Source: Mesostigma viride
Taxonomy: Eukaryota > Streptophyta > Mesostigmatophyceae > Mesostigmatales > Mesostigmataceae
Direction: 5' to 3'
Assembly: GCA_009746045.1 (NCBI GenBank)
Contig: RPFO01001021.1
Coordinates: 227,001-291,000 of the forward strand
DNA length: 64,000 bases
The translations under genes were made by a program, and so were the position numbers. Positions 36,701 to 47,300 of this stretch are shown here, one piece after another (positions within the stretch are counted from its first letter, which is position 1; every line of letters starts with the position of its first letter). The notes beneath the pieces are model-generated. The model was not told the origin of the DNA. It saw only the letters and a program-made list of their open reading frames with translations, and did not search any database.

Positions 36701-39583
36701 AACGGGAGCAACAGAGGAAACTGAGCAAAAATTGCCAAAGGAAGGCAGATGTGAAGCAAGTGCGTGGCGTAGAGGCCTATACCCCCCCCCGCCACCCCAC
36801 CCCCTATCCCCCTACCTACCAACCTGAGTCCAGCAATAACTTTTCGCCTACCCCCGGGGTTCCCTCCCCCCCCCCCCCCGCTCCTATTGTCAGACAATAT
36901 CCTCAATCCCGCTATCTTTTGTGTCAATCCCACTCTTCCTCTCTCCGGCCCGCGTGGATCTCAGATCCTGGTTGGGGGGGTTGAAATCTTGCCTCATCCA
37001 TCTTCCCCCTGCCGGTCTTCTCCACTCTCTATCCCCCTTACTTTTATCGCACCCGTCCCCCACCTGCTTGGCGGCGGTCTCCTCCTCGCCCTGCGACTGC
37101 ATCTCGAACAACGCACTCTGCGTCTTGTCGTGCAGGCGCTGCAGCGCCGCCACCGACGACCGCGCCTCCGCCAGCTGCGCCGCGCCGTGCTGCTCGCGCT
37201 CCAGCGCTGCTGCGAGCGCTGCCTCGGCCTCGGCCGCGCGCAGGGACACGATCTGCTCCACCTTATGCTCCATGTCGTGCTCCTGGCAGACGCCACCGGG
37301 GTGGGCGGGTGGGTGGGTGGTGGGGTGTTGGTTGGTTGGTTGGTCGGTCGGTCGGTCGGTCGGTCGGTCGGTCGGTCGGTCGGTCGGTCGGTCGGTCGGT
37401 CGGTCGGTCGGTCGGTCGGTCGGTCGGTCGGTCGGTCGGTCGGTCGGTCGGTCGGTCGGTCGGTCGGTCGGTCGGTCGGTCGGTCGGTCGGTCGGTCGGT
37501 CGGTCGGTCGGTCGGTCGGTCGGTCGGTCGGTCGGTCGGTCGGTCGGTCGGTCGGTCGGTCGGTCGGTCGGTCGGTCGGTCGGTCGGTCCGTCGGTCGGT
37601 CGGTCGGTCGGTCGGTCGGTCGGTCGGTCGGTCGGTCGGTCGGTTGGTTGGTTGGTTGGTCGGTCGGTTGGTTGGTTGGTCGGTGGTGGGGGTGGGGGTG
37701 AGGGATGTGGTAACGGGGGTGGGGGATGTGGTAGAAGGGGGTGGAGGGAGTGAATGCAATGTAGTGCGTGAAGTCAGGAAACGAGAAATGAAAGCGCAGC
37801 CGCAAGGGGGGGGGGATGGTTGCGTGTTGTGATGGGATGGGATGCGCCACGTGACGTGACGGCTGGAGCTGGAATAAGCAAGTGCCCACAGAGCAGGTGG
37901 CAGTCTAGGCTGCCTCAATAGGACGGAACAATGGAGCAGGTCCAGGCAGGTAGCAAGGGGCAGGTGAACAGCAAATGTAGCCGCAATCAGGGTGACCGTC
38001 ACATGCCGGATCTTTGTACATGCATACAGGATCTTTGCAGCGATCCAGCAAGGGTTGGGCAAACGAAAAGGCACCTGCGACCTCGGGGGAGGCGCTGTGC
38101 ATAGGATGTTTAGGAAGTAAACGGGGAATATCCGCTGTGCTGAAACTCGACGGAGGCACTGTACATAGGATGGTCATGAACCGCTATGATGGATGGGTGG
38201 TAGCAGGCATAGGAAGTCGTCGAGGAGCGCGAGAAGGGAAAGACAGCTGTGACAGTGAGGAGCCGATGGGACATGACCCACCAAGCCATGCTTCCACCGC
38301 GACCACATAAAAGGAACCTCAGCTCAGTGGCCAGTCACAGAGCTGCATGCCGCCGAACGAGACGCCTTGTTTGACCTTACTGTCCCTCTATAGAGCTAGC
38401 TGGTACAGCTAATCCAGCGATGCGTCATGCATATCTGCATACCGGGACCATGCCACGTGACAATCCATTCGCAACATCGAAATCCATCAATTCGCAGCGA
38501 GACACTTGTCTGACCGACCGCCAGCCACTGCGCTAAACGATTACGCTAGCACGGTGACGAGTCAAGTCCCACGCACCACCATCCATCACCACCCACATCC
38601 GCCAGTTTCCCAGCCAACTACTGAACAACATCTGGAGGGAAAGAAACCGCGGCTATAGCTAGCTACGTACCAGCACCGCGTTGCGCTCCTCCAGCCGCCG
38701 GATTGTGGCCTGCAGCGCCTTGACGCTGGCTGCGTCCGCACTTGCCAGCTGGCGCGATGGGAGCCGTTCATTGTCGTAGCCGAGAGGATGGGTAGCAACC
38801 AATGAGGTTGCGGATTTGGGAAGCCACGGTTTGCCGCACATCGTGAATGGCATCAGTGCATGGTTGCAGATACTGAGAGCGATTACCTTGGCGGTATCAT
38901 CGTCTGAAATGCGAATGAAGATCAGCAGCGCCAAGCAATACAGCCTCGACTCTCTCCTCGGAGCAATCCCTAGATAATCATACCGTCCATACACAGGGCG
39001 CGCTTACCGTCCATTAAAAGCACCTGACTGCTTACCACACACACCGAGTACCAAATTCACTTGCAGCCATTCTGACTGCGCACGTCACGCCAACGTAGTG
39101 GGGACTTGGAGGACTCCCCATCTGCCTTACCACAGGCCATTCCTTGGCCAGGACCGCATTCATGTATGTGCCTCGTTCACTCCACGCTGCTTTATGGTAC
39201 TTGTTTGTCCTTTACAACACTAAAACTGTCGTTACGCTGCCCTTACAACTGTATATAAATCTGCCTTTCAACCTATTTGCCTAACTGCCAGTTCGCCTAT
39301 TTGCATACCTGCCTGTTAACCTATTCCAATACTACTCCCCACAACAGGCGGCCGATGAGCAACACCATCGCTAGCCACCAGTGAGACCCAGCCACACAAT
39401 CTTTCTGCACCATCGACCACGCAGGCAAGTCATCGACCTGACACCATGTGGGTCCACGATGGCATATCACAAAGTGGCAGCCTTTGAATAGCATTTTTGC
39501 ATGATGACTTGCATTAGTAGCATAGCCCCCTTTCCCACCTCAACCCCTTTTCCCCACTTTCCCCCCCTATCCCTACCCCTTTT

Positions 39584-39615
<32 letters not shown>

Positions 39616-41771
39616 TCCCTCACCCGCTTTCCCGTTCCCTCCCTCGCCCCTCTGCCCCCCTTCCCCCTCACTCCCTCCTGCCCTCATCATCTCCCCCCCC
39701 ACCATAAATCCTCCTACCACGTATCGCTCCCCTCATTCCCCCATCCTCCCCCTCCCGCCCCCTGCCCATCCTCCCCACCTCGGACTGCTGCTGGCGCGCG
39801 CGTCTCGTCCCCTTGACCGCGTCCCCAAGCCGCGCTGCCTCGTCCAGAGACGAACTGATCGCATCCACCGGGTCCGGCGCGTCGTAGAACAGACGGTAGA
39901 GGGACATGAAGGACGACTCGGCAAACTTGGCGCGCTTAGTGAGCTCGTCGACGGCCGCCTGAGGGGTTAGCGGGGTGTTGTGGCGCGGTTTGGCAGCAAG
40001 GTTTGGTGGCCGGGTTTGGTGGCAGGGTGGGGAGGTAGGAATTGGTAACGGGGTTTAGGTACGTATGAAGCCAAGGGGAGATGATGGGGCCATGAGCCAA
40101 GACGGTGGGCAGCGGGCCCGATCGGGAGATTCAATAATCTTAAACACGCGACAGGGGGATTATTGGAATGGATGTTGAAGCGGGGCAAGGCACAATGTAT
40201 CATTTGGATGACCCAAAACCTGTTGGTAACCTTTTGGGGGCGTAGCAGCCATAAAGGTTACTATAAACTAAAATACAGCTACCTGTAAGAGGTTGTCTTG
40301 CGAAGCCACAGAAGGGACGGGTGAAGTGGCCGCCCAATGGGGGCAAGGGGAAGGGAGACAGACCGGCAGTGCCATCACGCCTACATCGTGTGACACGCCT
40401 ACATGTTTACGAGTAAGGGCAGCTCACATGGTGCGCGCGTCCTCGCGCACTTGAGCATTTGCTTCCTTGAATATTTTGGCTGGGCATGCACACCTGACTG
40501 CGAAGTTCTGCTGCCAAGCTTTCTGATACACAGTGGCGCATACAACCTATCCCTCTAAGCTGTGTGCAGACGGGGATCAAAAACAAAACAACAACCTCAA
40601 CATTAAGCGACATCATGTCTGCCTACTGTGCCAAACAGTTACTTTTCAATCGCAAGTTGGTTGTATCGTTGAAGCATGCATACCTGACGATGCTATTGTG
40701 CTGGCATTGTTAGAGCACAAGAGCCTCGTTCTATTATAAGAGCATGCATACCTGATGATGCTATTGTGCTGGCATTGTTAGAGCACAAGAGCCTCGTTCT
40801 TTCATAAGAGCATGCATACCTGATGATGCTATTGTGCTGGCATTTTTAGAGCACAAGTGCCTCGTTCTATTATAAGAGCATGCGTACCTGATGATGCTAT
40901 TGTGCTGGCATTGTTAGAGCACAAGTGCCTCGTTCTATTATAAGAGCATGCGTACCTCGCTTTATTGCTAGAGCGCGTGTACCTGGTACTTCGGGATGAG
41001 AATGCTCTCGTCTTCGCTCTGTCGTGAGAGTGCGCATGCCTGGTTCTATTTCCAGTACCTGGTACGTCGGGATGAGCTTGGTCTTGTCGGCGTCGCTCGA
41101 GCGGCCGTATTTGAAGTCGCGCGTCATCTCGGCCAGCTTCTTCCTGCTCTTCACACCTTCTTCTTGCGCCTGGCACAAGGGGAAGAGGGGCACAGTGTCC
41201 AGCATTCATATAATTAGCTCAGAAAGTTTGAATTGGCACGATGGACTAATAGCATACATTAGCACAACTGACTGATAGCATAAGATATCCAAATGAGCAT
41301 GACAAACTAAGGCGTAGGATGTCCACATTAGCACGGCTGACTAGAACGTACGTGACCAATCCCGCCTGTGCAGCATGGAGGTCTAGTCTCGTAATGCATA
41401 TTCACTCCAAACGAATACTTTTGTTAACAAAAGATGGATGAAGGCTAGACATCACAAAATGCGGCCAAACGGCGAACATGCGAAGTTAAGAAGACGCCGT
41501 GAGCAGAAATGCTCTCGGCGTATTAAAGTACCTGCGCAATCTGCAGGCCCATCTCGTCCCATTCTTGCTTTCGCTTGCCCAGGTTGATGGCTTCCCATGC
41601 CTCTTGGACTTTGCGAGCAGCTTCCATCAATGCAGGAGACGGCCCTTCCTCTTCGGCCATGGTTTTGGCCGCTTTAGGGTCAAACTCGTTTAATGCATCC
41701 TCCATCGCGTCTAGCGCCTTCGTTTGCAAGGGCTCCAGCGCGTCTAACGCTTTGTTCAACAGGGCATCCAT
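30727..41771 (-). CDS. CASP: CASP/CUX1-type Golgi coiled-coil membrane protein
   Basis: Ten exons in transcript order: 41771-41532, 41169-41059, 39958-39779, 38748-38671, 37282-37064, 36618-36319, 34293-33719, 32774-32384, 31880-31429 and 31107-30727. All introns are GT-AG and phases match. An in-frame TAA directly precedes the ATG. The product is about 975 residues; animal and plant CASPs are near 680. Residues 50-155 carry the family's N-terminal block (SRKKLAEMTRDFK, ELTKRAKFAE, YDAPDP). Coiled coils follow to about 570. The C-terminal CASP domain holds VSLFEKVRYLQRYN, YEEKMNPFLEF and GGRFVLGNKYAR, then one membrane helix (about 866-885). CASP is a tail-anchored golgin (yeast COY1) acting in Golgi retrograde transport. 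Odd points are an 85-90 residue tail after the anchor, a long disordered insert, and a one-base loss in the C7 run at 33941-33947 that must be restored for the frame to close. Confidence 0.95.
34325..34600 (+). repeat. 48-bp minisatellite, CASP intron
   Basis: About five and a half copies of a purine-rich 48-base unit (gttgagaaggggaagggtta ... gggtaaataacgggaaaa), slightly degenerate at the left. Confidence 0.9.
34797..34979 (+). repeat. 36-bp minisatellite, CASP intron
   Basis: Five identical copies of a 36-base unit (gggtcgtgttgtccatcgag plus acaccccactgccagt). Being a multiple of three, it holds several frames open. Confidence 0.95.
35050..35360 (+). repeat. 39-bp minisatellite, CASP intron
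   Basis: About eight copies of a 39-base unit (gattcaccaacgagctagct plus catatcaagccatatatac) with single-base variants. Confidence 0.9.
35484..35910 (+). repeat. 34-bp minisatellite, CASP intron
   Basis: Twelve to thirteen copies of a 34-base unit (tcatgcgcaaacggttccca plus catcacgacccaca). The edge copies carry tcatgggc. A looser 36040-36310 stretch (ccaccacccac-rich) follows before the next exon. Confidence 0.95.
37325..37682 (+). repeat. (GGTC)n microsatellite, CASP intron
   Basis: About 340 bases of ggtc repeat, with ggttggtt edges and one substitution at about 37590. In the CASP transcript it reads (GACC)n and ends about 40 bases before the 3' splice site at 37283-37284. Apparent SVGR and PTDR proteins come from the repeat. 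Confidence 0.97.
40674..40970 (+). repeat. 68-bp tandem repeat, CASP intron
   Basis: Four copies of a 68-base unit (agcatgcatacctgatgatg ... gcctcgttctattataag) between the second and third CASP exons. Confidence 0.9.
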
Positions 41772-41828
41772 TTATCCACCCTTAAGACGACGTAAGTTAA
41801 ATGGTTTTCGTTCTAAGACCAGAAGCCG

Positions 41829-42235
41829 ATGAAGCAGCGCAGCCGAAGGAAATGTAAGGACATTAAAAAGCCGACTACTGATGGCCAACCGCAGGTGCCA
41901 CTGGAACTGTCTTGGCCAACTGAGCAATCAGCCGGAGTAAACACCACGGAAGCCAGCACATTAATTAATAGCGGGAGCAGATGTTTGAATGCCTGGCCAA
42001 GCCCCCTCGCCCTACGCTTGATCCTGCACTATGCACGCAATTGCGTCGATCTAGACGGGCTAATGCAGATGGTGACGCGGACAAATCGGCACTGTGTGAG
42101 CTGTATCTACGATCGCAGATTACATGGGGTGAGGTGCCATATTATAAAATGAGCTTTCTACGCGACATTGGTAGCATCGCGGAAACAAACAGCCCAGCCG
42201 CACCTCACGCGGCTTGCGTGGGATTTCCCTTCTAA
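41829..42235 (+). CDS. Small two-exon gene, divergent to CASP (candidate)
   Basis: An ATG at 41829 opens a Lys/Arg-rich 22-codon exon (MKQRSRRKCKDIKK) ending CAG at 41894. A GT-AG interval (41895-41980) follows with exon 2 at 41981-42235. The phases match and give 106 residues with SALCELYLRSQITW and YYKMSFLRDIG. I do not recognise the family. Unspliced, exon 1 continues open to about 42152 in a less protein-like frame, so splicing is inferred. The ATG is only 57 bases from the CASP ATG on the other strand, so any promoter would be shared and 5' UTRs very short. LINE DNA begins about 185 bases downstream. Confidence 0.4.
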
Positions 42236-42419
42236 GACTTGAATGAACAGAAGGTTTTCCGCCATCTCCCCTAGTTTGGCCTTGATGCTGCCGGACTAAA
42301 AGCGCGCAGAGCCGCGCGGTATAAATGTCCAGACCACGTGGCAACATCTGAGCCACGATAGCAATTGCTGAGGACAGAGAGGCGAGCGCAACCTTAATGC
42401 TAGCAACGTCACCACTGTT

Positions 42420-43510
42420 TCGGGCCGGGAATGCTCAGGAGGATTGGAGGAGCCTGCTGCCAGGCTCGTTGTTACGAGGCATACCCTGATACAAAGACTC
42501 TAATGACCTACGCTTGGAAAACTCTAGGTTCAGGACCTGTCGGAGCATCCCGTAAACCGTCATGCCGTCTAGCGGCTTATGAGCTGCCACTGAGTGTGCC
42601 CGTGAGCTGTGTCAGTCATCCACGCCTCACGCGGCCTGCGGCCTCGGCGCCTGATACGTAGTGATGAGCACCGTCAGTGAGGACGAGGACCTTGAAGAGC
42701 ATGCGCTTGCGGTGCTCGCCCAAACCGGCCTTCGAGTGAGCGCCAGTAGGTGGTGAGCCCGTCGCGTCTCAGTAGTACTTGTAGCACATGCATGTCCATG
42801 CCCCGAGTCTCAATATCACGAAAAGTCCACGGGTGGCGCGCGCGGCCTGGGGCGCGCCAGGTCAGTGAGGACATATCGCCCAGGCTGCGGGGAAGGCTTG
42901 GTGCCAGCTAGTCTATCTGATGTGTCTACCTGATCTGTGCGGGCCAGGTGTCCGGCTAGGCCCACTCGGCGCCTGTACCTAAGAATGTGGGAAACATAGG
43001 GCAAATCAGCGTACAAATCCTCATTACTAATTTGCAAACCAAAGGGCCTTGCGCAGCATCTTGGTGACGTTGCCGTCGAGTCATTGCTGAGCCAGCTCCT
43101 GCGTCAGTGTCCAGGTCTCGGTGCCGTAGGTCACGATCGTCAAAATGACGACCGTAAAGAGGTCACGCTCGACGATGCGGGCCGGGGTTGCTCCATTAGC
43201 GGCGGTGGTCATGGAGTTGCACCCACACCATGCCGATCCGTGTTGTCAGGTTGTCCTCGCAGTCGGGGAGCCAAGTGCCGAGCAGCTTGAAGCGGCCATG
43301 GGATGGAAATCATGGAATGCCCGGGAATGGATGATGTAAGCTATCTAGGTCCTAGTTACAGGGTTGTGGGCACCACGGTCCGAATCGCTATGAATGCCAT
43401 ACGCGGTCACACGCGGAGCCCCCACAGACTTGGGGGTGGTCTCCTTCATCACTACTTGCCATCTATCCTTGCGTACCATCTGCCTAGCTCCATATTACAG
43501 ACAAACCACG
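42420..43510 (-). pseudogene. Mosaic LINE remains
   Basis: Patches match other LINE copies. 42470-42740 parallels 44030-44270. On the minus strand 42816-43037 reads RRRVGLAGHLARTDQVDT, with a C-terminal tail like that at 20322-20708. 43060-43190 parallels 23676-23800, and 43340-43510 parallels 23100-23290. The order suggests nested or recombined insertions. No frame is intact. Confidence 0.65.
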
Positions 43511-43524
43511 AGGCTGCCATTAAA

Positions 43525-45545
43525 ATTAAAATTTAATTATAACATGCCTCCGTTGGGAGATCATGTAGCACATATTCCTTGATGGGTGGTGGAAAGGAGA
43601 GAGCCGCGTAATCTAACTATCCTAACGCTAATCTACCTAGTCTAGAAAAATCCTAACTGCCCTACTCGTCAAAATGCCTCCTCCTCTTGGGGGGAGGGGG
43701 CTTGCCCACAGGGTCGGGCATGTGAGCCTTGACAATCTTCTGCCACCGCGTCTTGTTCTGCATGGCAGTCCAAAGAAGGGAGAGAGAGTGGATGCGGTAT
43801 TCAAACTGGGCTGGGACCAGTAGGTCATCCAGCAACATCTGTACGTTGTTCGTGGCATGTTTCCCTACCCTTTTGGGAAATGCCCTTGGGGCCAGGCCAG
43901 GTCAGAATGTGCCGCCCTGGCTGGCCAAGCCGCTGGGGGCCGGCCAGACCAAGGGCGGTGGCGACCTAGCTAGCTGGTGCGAGCAAGGTGTCCTACAAAT
44001 GCTATCCTACGCTGTCTAATCTCGTCCGAAATACGAGGCATGCCCTGATACAAAGACTCTGATGACGGGCGCTTGGAAAACCCTACGTTCAGGACCTGTC
44101 GGAGCATCATGTAAACTGTGCCGTCTCGCCTAGCTGCCTAGTGTGGGTGTGAGTGTCCACGCCTCGGCGCCATACGTGAGCACCGTGAGGAAGAGGACCT
44201 TAATTGAAGAGCATGCGCTTGCGGTGGTCGCCCAGGCCCTTGGAGCGCCAATAGGTGTTGAGGGAACGAAGCCTAGCCCAGCCCAGGCCGATGCGGGTGT
44301 CCACATCGTCGGCGGTGTCAGGGAGCCAGCTCCCTAACAGTTTGAAGCGATCGCGGAACGGGAACGTCGTCCCATCGAGCAGGCGCGGCAGCGGCGGTGT
44401 ACTGGAGGCCTCAATCACCATCGCCTCAGTTTTGACACTAAAATCTCCAACCCCACCGCCCTCGCCTCCAGGCCCAGACAGTCCAGCCAGGTCTGAGTGT
44501 GCTCGGGGCGCGCGATGAGGGTGCATGGTGTCATCCGCATAAATCAGGTCGGCCAGGCGGTAACCAGGTCTAACCCCGCCGTGCTCTTTCTGGTTAAGGA
44601 TGTCCAAGCCCGGCTCGAACCCCTTAAGAGCAGTAAAGCGCGCACGTGCCCGGCGCATGACGTGATCCACGACAATAATGAACAGGTATGGGGACAGGAC
44701 ACAACCTTGCCACACCCCGTGGTGAAGGGGGAATGGTGGGGTGGTGCCTTCCGCAGTCTGCACTTCTGCCTGTGAGCCCTCATATGCATACAGTCGACGA
44801 ATGGCGCAGCAATAAACGCCGGTGGCACCCCGGCGATCCAGAGCTAGGATGGCCCAAAGAGCCTCCCAGAGGACCGTGTCAAAGGCCTTGATATAGTCAA
44901 CAAAAATATGAAGACCAGCGGCAAACTGTCAGGGCAAAGGCGACGCACCTCCTCCATCAACCGGCGCGCGACAAACACAGCCATGACAGTGCATGTTACG
45001 ACCACGACGGAAACCCATCTGAGACTCACCCAGGTGTGGGTCCAGCGCGGCGCAGAGCCTGTGCAGCATCATGCGCATGAAGACCTTCAGCGCGGCGCTC
45101 TTGAGGCAGACACCCCGGCCGGTAGTCACCGGAGTCAGCAGCAAAGCCCTTCTTGTACAGCATGACGCGGATGGCCGTCTGCCACTCAGCAGGCGGAGGC
45201 TCGTCAGAGAGCAGGACACGGTTGCAGAACGCCAGCAGAAGATCCCTAACCGCCGGGTCAGGAGTCTTCAGCAGCTCAGCCGAAAGGTGGTCGGCACCGA
45301 CCGCCGCGTCGTACCGCAGGCGAGCAAGGGCGCCGTCCAGTTCCTTCAAGGGGTGGACGACGTCGTTGGTGGCAAGGCAGCCCTCCTGCAAGGCGGGGAC
45401 TTGGTAGTCCGCGGCCGAGGAGGGGGGCCGGCGGCGGCGGCGGCGGGGGTCCGGCGACCCCGAGACGGGCGGCCGTCTCGGGGTGAAGCGGCGGGGGGGG
45501 CCGGCGCGAGCCCCACCTGTCAAGGAAACATTGTGGTCCATTTAC
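43525..45545 (-). pseudogene. LINE (non-LTR) retrotransposon, RT region to 3' end
   Basis: Read from 45541 downward, the frames encode the fingers region (AVGADHLSAELL, AEWQTAIRVMLYKKG), then MGFRRGRN, motif A (HIFVDYIKAFDTV, 44810-44950), motif B (LHHGVWQGCVLSPYLFI) and motif C (LIYADDTMH). FKLLGSWLPDTADD comes next, then a C-terminal part with stops and the 3' UTR and AT-rich tail (43525-43700). At least three frame changes exist, and no upstream endonuclease or ORF1 is visible, so it is a 5'-truncated dead copy. It is the best reference for the other fragments here. The clade is not determined. Confidence 0.85.
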
Positions 45546-45702
45546 CGCCTAGCAATGCTTCAATTTTAAGTGAGGCAACTATTCCTGGACGCATGGCGAT
45601 CCAACGCCGTGGAAGGACAGGGGTAGTTGTCTGAGAGGAAAGACGCGAAGATCACGGGAGCCAGGAGACTAGCTGCTTTAATACCATATTGTGGGTAAAC
45701 TT

Positions 45703-46395
45703 TGATTAATTAATTAATTAATTAACTAAACACGTGCTCCCGTTGGGGAGTCACGGAGCACTGAAGTGCTTTTAATCCCTGTGTGTGCACTACAGGAGAA
45801 AGGGCAGAGACCCCCAGTCTCCTTCATGCCAAAGGCATGCCACAGCTACATTCGGGCGCGCTAGCTAAAAGGACAGGCTAACGATCCGGCAAACTGTGGG
45901 TGCAATAAGACCCATGTAAGCGTGGCATAACAAGTATAGCGTGGGCAAGTAATCTGAACATAGCCAGGGCGTAGCATGGCTGTACTAGGACTAGGCTAAG
46001 GCTATGGCTGGTTGTGTACCGTGCGTTGGCGGCACGTGACTAGGTATGTTGCACACAGCTAGGCAAACATTCTAGGCATGGCTGCCTTAGCGGCAGTGAC
46101 TCCAATGGTTACAATTGCTAGGGCTATTGCTATTCTAGCCCGCTGGGGGCGTCCACATCTTGTGGTTGATCATCAGGTCCCCGCCCCTCCAGTACACCTT
46201 GGGCTTCTGGGGGTCCTTGGAAGCCTGTCCTTTTAGCTAGCCGCGCCCGATTGCAGCTGTGGCATGCCTTTGGCATGAAGGAGACTGGGGGTCTCTGCCC
46301 TTTCTCCTGTAGTGCACACACAGGGATTAAAAGCACTTCGGTGCTCCGTGACTCCCCAACGGGAGCACGAGTTTAATTAATTAATTAATTCTGGG
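45703..46395. mobile_element. Non-autonomous element with about 165-bp terminal inverted repeats
   Basis: 45703-45880 reads ttaattaattaattaac, gtgctcccgttggggagtca, cggagcactgaagtgctttt, aatccctgtgtgtgcactac, gggcagagacccccagtctc and aggcatgccacagct. The same text runs inverted at 46230-46395 with few changes. About 350 bases lie between, without a coding frame. Both outer ends are TTAA repeats, so a TTAA target is possible. A decayed half copy is at 19970-20140. Confidence 0.85.
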
Positions 46396-46497
46396 GGTCC
46401 TGCTTATGGCGGAGGTATTCCGGCCACAGGTCGCGTCGCTGCTGTTGCTGAGTGGGGGTCAGGTCGTCATCCAGCGTCCAGGTGAGGTCGTGCAACC

Positions 46498-46627
46498 TCT
46501 TTAAACTTTGATGTATCCTGGCACAGTTGTACCTTGGCCATTAATTAGTTCATTGAAATTAGTGGCCAACTAGTGGCCAAGGTCCATCTCTGCCAGGATA
46601 TATCAAAGTTTACCCATAATATGGGAA
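46498..46627. repeat. Foldback element
   Basis: The arms aaactttgatgtatcctggc...ccttggccattaattag and ctagtggccaagg...tgccaggatatatcaaagtt pair over about 45 bases with a few mismatches. The right arm continues as tacccataatatggg, which is also present inverted as ccatattgtgggta at about 45685-45698. The TIR element at 45703 therefore probably landed in or next to a related foldback copy. Confidence 0.7.
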
Positions 46628-47059
46628 AAAAGTATTTGCAGGCAACCAGATCATCAGCTAGTGCTCATCCAAAAGGTAAGGTTGGCCCTACTCACGGCTT
46701 GGCTTCATTTTAGAATACAATCCCAAGGCCTCCAGGATGCTCAGAGGAGAGACAGATCCGTGCGTACAAGCACATCCGACACCCTGTAGTCACTGGACCC
46801 CCACGGAAAAATCCATGTTACAAGTGTCCTTACGTACGTAAGGTCCTCCAGGCCATCGTAGGTACTCAATGATCGATATCATTTCGCACTTGTTAAAATT
46901 TGAAAAGATCAAGTCAATATTCCTAGTCAGACGACCAACGGTCGCCATGCCATCGTGGCCGACCTTCCTCGCAGGAAGTGACAATGTCCCATCAGTATCA
47001 GATCTTTGGAACTTCAAGTACCGCTCAGCGGAACAGTCACTTTTCGCTATAACATACAC
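46628..47059. other. Unassigned intergenic sequence
   Basis: No gene or repeat could be supported. Short frames overlap on both strands without recognisable content. Confidence 0.35.
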
Positions 47060-47300
47060 CATGGCCCGGTTTGTGGGTCAACCCTGGATGTGCGCCCTGA
47101 AACCCCGCAGGCTCTGCAAGAGGCCTTTACATAAATTCTCCCAAACCGGGACGAGTTCCAAGCCTATCAAAGCCTAGCAAACGAGTTCCAAGCCTATCTG
47201 TGGCCTCTGGACTGTGGGGCAGCCTTACTGCATCCGATATGCTTTTGCTATGTCGAAGCTGTATTGCAGCCATGTGCACAAAGGTTTACAAGTAACTGCT
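47060..47300 (+). repeat. Dispersed repeat, 5' part (copy 2)
   Basis: Blocks gtgggtcaaccctgga, gaaaccccgcaggctc, aagaggcctttac, attctcccaaaccgg, gagttccaagcctatc and ggggcagccttactgcatcc parallel the reverse complement of about 51180-51350. It has a local duplication of gagttccaagcctatc. It overlaps the predicted end of the nuclease-MYB gene on the opposite strand. Confidence 0.65.

Noticed and set aside
36887-38074. Long SVGR or PTDR repeat proteins
   Set aside because: Translation of the (GGTC)n tract. Only the minus-strand part at 37064-37282 is a real exon (CASP).
38887-38903. 17-base microexon in CASP (cag|ACGATGATACCGCCAAG|gtaatc)
   Set aside because: The splice signals look good, but 17 bases would break the phase between exons 3 and 4, which join correctly without it.
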